Positions 59,993-64,000 of a stretch of 64,000 bases of DNA are shown in pieces. The stretch is from JAWXUC01 sp044432975 (lineage in GTDB: Bacteria; Pseudomonadota; Alphaproteobacteria; RF32; CAG-239). A model generated the notes under the pieces. That model was not told where the DNA came from and ran no database searches. It saw nothing but the letters and a program-made list of their open reading frames with translations. Made by a program: the position numbers and the translations under genes. The first letter of the stretch is position 1, and each line of letters begins with the position of its first letter. The stretch is taken from the NCBI GenBank assembly GCA_044432975.1, contig JAWXUC010000002.1, positions 62,001-126,000 on the forward strand, given 5' to 3'.

Positions 59993-60618
59993 TTCAAATA
60001 AGCCTTTATAGGTTTATAACTTTTACGATGAATTGGTGTAATTCCATATTCTTTTAAAGCCTCAATATGCTGTTTTACACCATATCCAGCGTGTTTTTCA
60101 AAACCATATTGAGGATACTCCAAAGCATATTCACTCATTTGTTTATCACGAGTTACTTTTGCCACAATAGATGCCGCAGAAATAGAATATGATTTTGAAT
60201 CACCCTTAACAACAGGAGTACAATCACACTCCAAACCTTTTGGTTTTTGATTACCATCAATTATTGCAAACTGTGGTTTGACAGTCATATTTTTAACCGC
60301 CCTACTCATCGCCATAAATGTCGCTTGCAAAATATTATGAGCATCAATTTCTTCAGGACTAGCCTCTCCAACTCCAATTGCAATTTTATTCTGCTCTTGC
60401 AATTTATAAAGCTCATTAAAAGCAAGCTCTCTTTTTTTTGCAGACATTTTTTTGCTATCATCAAGCATATTTAATATATTTTCATCAATATCTTGAGTTA
60501 AAAACACAACAGCTCCAGCAACAACATTACCAGCCCAAGGGCCGCGTCCTGCCTCATCAACACCAGCAACCAAATTGCCATAAAAATTTTCAATTTCAAA
60601 CCTTAAAGAAGAACTCAT
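59989..60618 (-). CDS. rnhB: Ribonuclease HII
   Basis: This enzyme cleaves RNA in RNA-DNA hybrids and at single ribonucleotides. The chosen start at 60618 (MSSSLRFEIENF) gives 209 residues, the usual size; longer starts upstream add a hydrophobic, non-homologous stretch. Motifs: VAGVDEAGRGPWAGNVVAGAV (catalytic D and E), FAIIDGNQKP and SAASIVAKVTRDKQM. The site upstream is weak. The start overlaps the end of the membrane-protein gene, suggesting coupling. Confidence 0.95.
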   Translation of the reverse strand: MSSSLRFEIENFYGNLVAGVDEAGRGPWAGNVVAGAVVFLTQDIDENILNMLDDSKKMSAKKRELAFNELYKLQEQNKIAIGVGEASPEEIDAHNILQATFMAMSRAVKNMTVKPQFAIIDGNQKPKGLECDCTPVVKGDSKSYSISAASIVAKVTRDKQMSEYALEYPQYGFEKHAGYGVKQHIEALKEYGITPIHRKSYKPIKAYLK

Positions 60619-61267
60619 AGCTTTTTGCCAATACAACATTAAAAAACGTAAATAAAATAGAAGATATAAAATAATTAAACCAAACATTTATATCCAACAC
60701 ATCAAAAACAAATACCAAACCATTTATTAAAACAAAAATAAATAGCATCTGAAAATAATTGCCTTTTGTCTGATTAAAAGCAAAACTAATATTTTTATTT
60801 CTATCAATAACAGATGCAATCCAAGCAAAATAAGGGCGATATAAAATAATCGGTGAAAAAACAATAAATATAACAGCAACAATCGCATCCACAATTTTAG
60901 AATTATTTATAGATTGCTCAAAAAAATCTAAAGGAACTCCTAAAAAAGCTAAAATATAAACAATAACAACCCAAGCTATAAAGAAAAGCAATATAATTAA
61001 TAAAATTCTTGCTGACGGAACTAAAGAAGAGCCCAAATGTTTAAACTCAAACAAAGGCTTTTTATTAAAACAAACCCTAAAAAAAACAATCCACAAACAA
61101 TAGGCTAGTAACAAAAAAGCAAAAAAGGCAGGATTAGTCCAACCTCCCCAAAAACTACCTCCCATCATTAAAGCAAAATTAGCTAAAACAAATAAAGAGA
61201 ATAAAAAAAAGTTTTCTTTTGCAAATAAAAGGCTTTGTAATAAAGTTTTTAAAACGGGTAGCTTCAT
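60596..61267 (-). CDS. Integral membrane protein of unknown function
   Basis: The 223 residues have about six membrane helices, for example FLLAYCLWIVFFRVCF, ILLIILLFFIAWVVIVYILAFLG and FIFVLINGLVFVFDV, with loops rich in Lys and Phe. The conserved-looking N-x-x-F-x-Q-S motif lies near the centre. No transporter or enzyme motif is visible. It overlaps both neighbours by a few bases (GNAT upstream, rnhB downstream), so the four minus-strand genes form one operon. Confidence 0.7.
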   Translation of the reverse strand: MKLPVLKTLLQSLLFAKENFFLFSLFVLANFALMMGGSFWGGWTNPAFFAFLLLAYCLWIVFFRVCFNKKPLFEFKHLGSSLVPSARILLIILLFFIAWVVIVYILAFLGVPLDFFEQSINNSKIVDAIVAVIFIVFSPIILYRPYFAWIASVIDRNKNISFAFNQTKGNYFQMLFIFVLINGLVFVFDVLDINVWFNYFISSILFTFFNVVLAKSYEFFFKV

Positions 61268-61701
61268 AAATCTTTGCTCATTTTTAAGAATGTAATGCCT
61301 TTATCTTCAAAAACATCACCATCTTTTTTATAACCCAATTTTTCATAAAAATCTACAACAGAAAGCATTGCATTCATAAAAATATGCTTATAACCAGCAT
61401 CACGAGCTTTATTTTCAGCAAAAGAAATTATCTTTTTACCCAAACCCTCACCTTGATATTTATTATCAACAGCAACCTGAAGCATTCTAATAGATTCATT
61501 ACCAGAAGGAGCAAGCATAACACCACCAATCAAACAATCATCAAGATCTTCAATCATTCCAACATGCAAGTAATTTGCTTCTAATTCTCTATGCATATCT
61601 AGAAATTTAAGCCCCAAAGGTTGCATTAAAACCTTATACCTCATATTAACAAGTTCTTCATATCTAGATGAGCCAAATTCTATATCAATAATTTTCTTCA
61701 T
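61264..61701 (-). CDS. GNAT-family acetyltransferase
   Basis: The 145-residue single-domain GNAT protein starts EFGSSRYEELVNMRYKVLMQPLGL, a pattern of the ElaA/GNAT subgroup. It has the acetyl-CoA loop VDNKYQGEGLGKKIISFAENKARDAGYKHIFMNA and the end VVDFYEKLGYKKDGDVFEDKGITFLKM. Substrate is unknown. It is the first gene of the GNAT-membrane protein-rnhB-queH operon. Confidence 0.9.
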   Translation of the reverse strand: MKKIIDIEFGSSRYEELVNMRYKVLMQPLGLKFLDMHRELEANYLHVGMIEDLDDCLIGGVMLAPSGNESIRMLQVAVDNKYQGEGLGKKIISFAENKARDAGYKHIFMNAMLSVVDFYEKLGYKKDGDVFEDKGITFLKMSKDL

Positions 61702-61769
61702 TGCAATCCTCCAAAATTGATTGACTCTAATAATAAATATTATTATAAAACATGCAAGGAAAAAATAAT

Positions 61770-63569
61770 ATGAGTTTAGATTTAATTAGAAATTTTGCGA
61801 TAATCGCACACATAGACCACGGAAAATCAACACTGGCAGACAGAATGATTGAGTTTTGCGGCGGTCTAGAAAAAAGAGAAATGACAGAGCAAGTTCTTGA
61901 TTCTATGGACATAGAAAAAGAAAGAGGCATCACAATTAAAGCCCAAACGGTTCGTTTAAATTACAACGCTAAAGACGGCAAAACATATCAATTAAACTTG
62001 ATGGACACCCCAGGGCACGTTGACTTTTCATACGAAGTTTCTCGCTCTTTAGCATCTTGCGAAGGCTCTATTTTAGTAGTTGATTCAACCCAAGGTGTTG
62101 AAGCTCAAACTTTAGCCAATGTATATTTAGCAATAGATAATAACCATGAGATTATCCCTGTCTTAAATAAAGTAGATTTACCATCATCAGATGTTGAAAA
62201 AGTAAAAAAACAAATTGAAGATGTAATTGGCTTAGACACTTCAGAAGCAGTAGAAACAAGCGGAAAATCAGGCATTGGGGTTGAAGATTTATTAGAAGAA
62301 ATTGTTCACAAACTCCCTGCCCCAACTGGTGATGCCAAAGCTCCATTAAAAGCATTATTGATTGATAGCTGGTACGATGCATATTTAGGCGTTATTATTC
62401 TTGTTCGCATTAAAGATGGTGTCTTAAAAAAGAAAACTCAAGTAACTATGATGTCTAATAACACTACTTATTTAGTAGACAAAGTTGGCATTTTCTCACC
62501 CAAGATGCAAGATGTAGACGCTCTTTACCCTGGAGAAATGGGCTTTATAACAGCCAGCATTAAATCTGTTTCAGACACAAACATTGGCGATACAATCACA
62601 GAAACAAAAAAACCATGCGACAGCGCATTAGCTGGTTTTAAACCTTCTGTCCCTGTTGTGTTTTGTTCAATCTTCCCTGTTGATAGCTCTCAATATGAGT
62701 TATTAAAAGACGCATTAGCAAAATTAAAATTAAATGATGCCAGTATTGAATATGTAAACGAGAACTCTGCGGCATTAGGTTTAGGTTTTAGATGTGGTTT
62801 CTTAGGTTTATTGCATATGGAAATTATTCAAGAACGTTTAGAACGTGAATTTAATTTAGACTTAATCACAACGGCGCCATCTGTGGCATATAATATTAAT
62901 ATGACAAGTGGTGAACAAATTGTGTTACACAATCCTGCAGATATGCCAGAACCAACCCAAATTGCCACAATTGAAGAGCCTATGGTTAAAGCAACAATTT
63001 TAGTCCCTGATGAATACTTAGGCAATGTCTTAAAACTTTGCAACGACCGCCGTGGTGTTCAACAAGAATTAACTTATGTAGGCGCAAGAGCCATGGTTGT
63101 TTATACAATTCCGTTAAATGAGATTGTGTTTGACTTTTATGACCGCTTAAAATCAATCACATCAGGCTATGCAAGTTTTGATTATGAAATAACAGATTAT
63201 GAAGCATCTCAATTAGTAAAAGTTCAAATATTAATCAATGAAGAACCTGTTGATGCCCTCTCTTTCTTATGCCACAAAACCCAAGCAGAAGCCAGAGGAC
63301 GCCAAATTTGTGAAAGATTAAAAGACTTAATCCCAAGACATTTATTTAAAATTCCTATCCAAGCCGCTATTGGCGGCAAAGTAGTTGCCAGAGAAACAAT
63401 TTCTGCCATGCGTAAAGACGTAACCGCAAAATGCTACGGCGGTGATGCTACCAGAAAACGTAAATTGCTCGACAAACAAAAGAAAGGCAAAAAGAAAATG
63501 CGCCAATTCGGCAAAGTAGAAGTCCCACAATCAGCCTTCATAGAAGCCTTACGCATCGGCGACAACTAA
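61770..63569 (+). CDS. lepA: Translation elongation factor 4
   Basis: This ribosome-associated GTPase back-translocates or assists assembly of ribosomes. The start at 61770 (MSLDLIRNFAIIAH) follows AAGGA; the 18-nt longer frame covers that site. The 599 residues (family about 600) include G1 AHIDHGKSTLADR, G3 DTPGHVDF, G4 NKVDLPSSD, domain II, RCGFLGLLHMEI and the C-terminal RKRKLLDKQKKGKKKMRQ signature. A REP variant begins 3 nt after its stop. Confidence 0.98.
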   Translation: MSLDLIRNFAIIAHIDHGKSTLADRMIEFCGGLEKREMTEQVLDSMDIEKERGITIKAQTVRLNYNAKDGKTYQLNLMDTPGHVDFSYEVSRSLASCEGSILVVDSTQGVEAQTLANVYLAIDNNHEIIPVLNKVDLPSSDVEKVKKQIEDVIGLDTSEAVETSGKSGIGVEDLLEEIVHKLPAPTGDAKAPLKALLIDSWYDAYLGVIILVRIKDGVLKKKTQVTMMSNNTTYLVDKVGIFSPKMQDVDALYPGEMGFITASIKSVSDTNIGDTITETKKPCDSALAGFKPSVPVVFCSIFPVDSSQYELLKDALAKLKLNDASIEYVNENSAALGLGFRCGFLGLLHMEIIQERLEREFNLDLITTAPSVAYNINMTSGEQIVLHNPADMPEPTQIATIEEPMVKATILVPDEYLGNVLKLCNDRRGVQQELTYVGARAMVVYTIPLNEIVFDFYDRLKSITSGYASFDYEITDYEASQLVKVQILINEEPVDALSFLCHKTQAEARGRQICERLKDLIPRHLFKIPIQAAIGGKVVARETISAMRKDVTAKCYGGDATRKRKLLDKQKKGKKKMRQFGKVEVPQSAFIEALRIGDN

Positions 63570-63571
63570 TT

Positions 63572-63613
63572 GTAGTGGACGGCCCGGGGGCGACGTTTCG
63601 CCTTGACCGTCCC
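63572..63613 (+). repeat. GTAG REP variant after lepA
   Basis: GTAG head, outer stem GGACGG/CCGTCC and an inner GGCGA-CGTT-TCGCC hairpin, the same two-level design as the long REP form in the RAYT gene. No other terminator is visible after lepA, so it may also stop transcription. Confidence 0.75.
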
Positions 63614-63632
63614 TTTAACAAATTAACTATAT

Positions 63633-63797
63633 TTATTTCTCTTTCATCTTCTCTTTATAACACCTCCCCAACTGTTGCAAAAGACTTTGCAAGCTATAAA
63701 GATTTTGCAAAGCATGATTATAAGTCTTTTCAAAATCACATTTATCCGTAGGTGTTAGATTTTCCCATTTAAATTTTTCTTTTTTATTTTCACTCAT
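63633..63797 (-). CDS. Small protein of unknown function (54 residues)
   Basis: The product starts MSENKKEKFKWENLTPTDKC, continues with a helical stretch NHALQNLYSLQSLLQQLGRC and ends in Lys/Glu. AAAGGAG lies 8 nt before the ATG. There is no signal peptide or membrane helix. A perfect dyad and a structured element lie upstream on the same strand. I do not recognise it. Confidence 0.6.
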   Translation of the reverse strand: MSENKKEKFKWENLTPTDKCDFEKTYNHALQNLYSLQSLLQQLGRCYKEKMKEK

Positions 63798-63821
63798 TTT
63801 ATAAGCTCCTTTTTATTTTTA

Positions 63822-63843
63822 GTTTTCTAGAAAACTAGAAAAC
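63822..63843. promoter_or_regulatory. Perfect 9-bp dyad (operator-like)
   Basis: GTTTTCTAG (63822-63830), AAAA, CTAGAAAAC (63835-63843), just upstream of the ribosome-binding site of the 54-residue protein. Further half-sites (CTAGAAAAC at about 63885, TTTTCTAG at about 63972) lie upstream. Confidence 0.55.
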
Positions 63844-63856
63844 ATAAACATTAAAC

Positions 63857-63990
63857 AAAACCACCAAATAAATTGGTGGTGGAGCTAGAAAACTGTAGCA
63901 AAACAGCCCCTCTAATTCGAGCAATGCCTTATATCGAGGACTCCACCTTTACAAGTGAAGCTTTTTGCTAAGGATTTTCTAGATCCTATA
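63857..63990 (-). ncRNA. Candidate structured leader upstream of the 54-residue protein
   Basis: On the minus strand GGTGGAG (63941-63947) pairs with CTCCACC (63878-63884), enclosing CTGT/ACAG and CCTC/GAGG helices. A downstream CCACCAA/TTGGTGG hairpin (63860s-63870s) followed by TTTTG looks like a weak terminator. The patch is richer in G+C than its surroundings. Its 3' part ends in a tRNA-like ACCA, but no T-arm or anticodon arm can be drawn. The window edge cuts the upstream context. Confidence 0.4.
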
Positions 63991-64000
63991 CATAATAATA

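Noticed and set aside
63871..63947. Possible tRNA or tmRNA piece on the minus strand (7-bp end stem followed by ACCA)
   Set aside because: No T-arm with a TTCRA loop, no D-arm and no anticodon arm can be drawn, and the ACCA is also the start of a terminator-like hairpin.

Overview
The window reads as a chromosomal segment of an AT-rich (roughly 30% G+C by eye), Gram-negative alphaproteobacterium. The evidence is a PopZ-type (DUF2497) polar protein beside TolC, divergent xerC/priA, the envC-ctpA-yibQ-rppH run, MlaC, Yej-type peptide transporter parts, an OprB-type porin and XRE regulators of a common alphaproteobacterial style. A gut- or host-associated lineage is an inference, from low G+C and an apparent Bacteroidota-derived island. 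I saw no rRNA or tRNA genes.

Layout. 0-2 kb: end of a methyltransferase gene, a long hairpin and two orphan phage-tail genes. 2-7.6 kb: tolC-popZ-pgeF (minus strand) divergent from glycogen phosphorylase. 7.6-8.6 kb: a gene-free repeat region with REP elements and a 38-bp inverted repeat. 8.6-15.7 kb: porin, rdgB, a HAD phosphatase, trmB, an XRE regulator, a cytidine deaminase, a DUF378 gene and xerC. 15.7-21.7 kb: priA, a sulfatase-fold membrane protein, yejE, yejF. About 22.1 kb: a near-canonical dif site, so the window probably spans the replication terminus. 22-32 kb: truA and a Gfo/Idh/MocA oxidoreductase, then a plus-strand operon TolC-like lipoprotein-envC-ctpA-yibQ-rppH-yejA-fieF. 32-37 kb: an AstE-like/GNAT pair behind a candidate attenuator, then a MacAB-type exporter. 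37-39 kb: a candidate structured RNA, an XRE regulator and an HNH-toxin/SUKH-immunity pair. 39-55 kb: recJ, a membrane metallopeptidase, a TPR-methyltransferase, mlaC, an amino-acid binding protein, a Gld-like ABC system with a three-part fusion protein, tatD, two phosphoesterase/hydrolase genes, metG and trkH. 56 kb: a REP-associated tyrosine transposase (RAYT). 57-59.3 kb: the SPFH/band-7 island. 59.4-64 kb: queH, rnhB, lepA and a structured 3' edge.

The most striking system is a REPtron: a RAYT gene plus GTAG-headed palindromic REPs scattered over the window. Five REP copies lie inside the RAYT reading frame itself, each a multiple of three bases long and free of stop codons in the frame used. 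Another REP supplies the TAG stop codon of an ABC ATPase gene.

How the genes fit together: envelope assembly and division (EnvC, Ctp, PopZ, TolC, MlaC, OprB), peptide and drug transport (Yej parts, MacAB-like), and DNA and RNA maintenance (PriA, RecJ, XerC with dif, RnhB, TrmB, TruA, QueH, RppH, LepA, MetG) form the resident core. The accessory layer (phage remnant, REPtron, toxin/immunity pair, Bacteroidota-like island) is spread along the window, as is common near a chromosome terminus.
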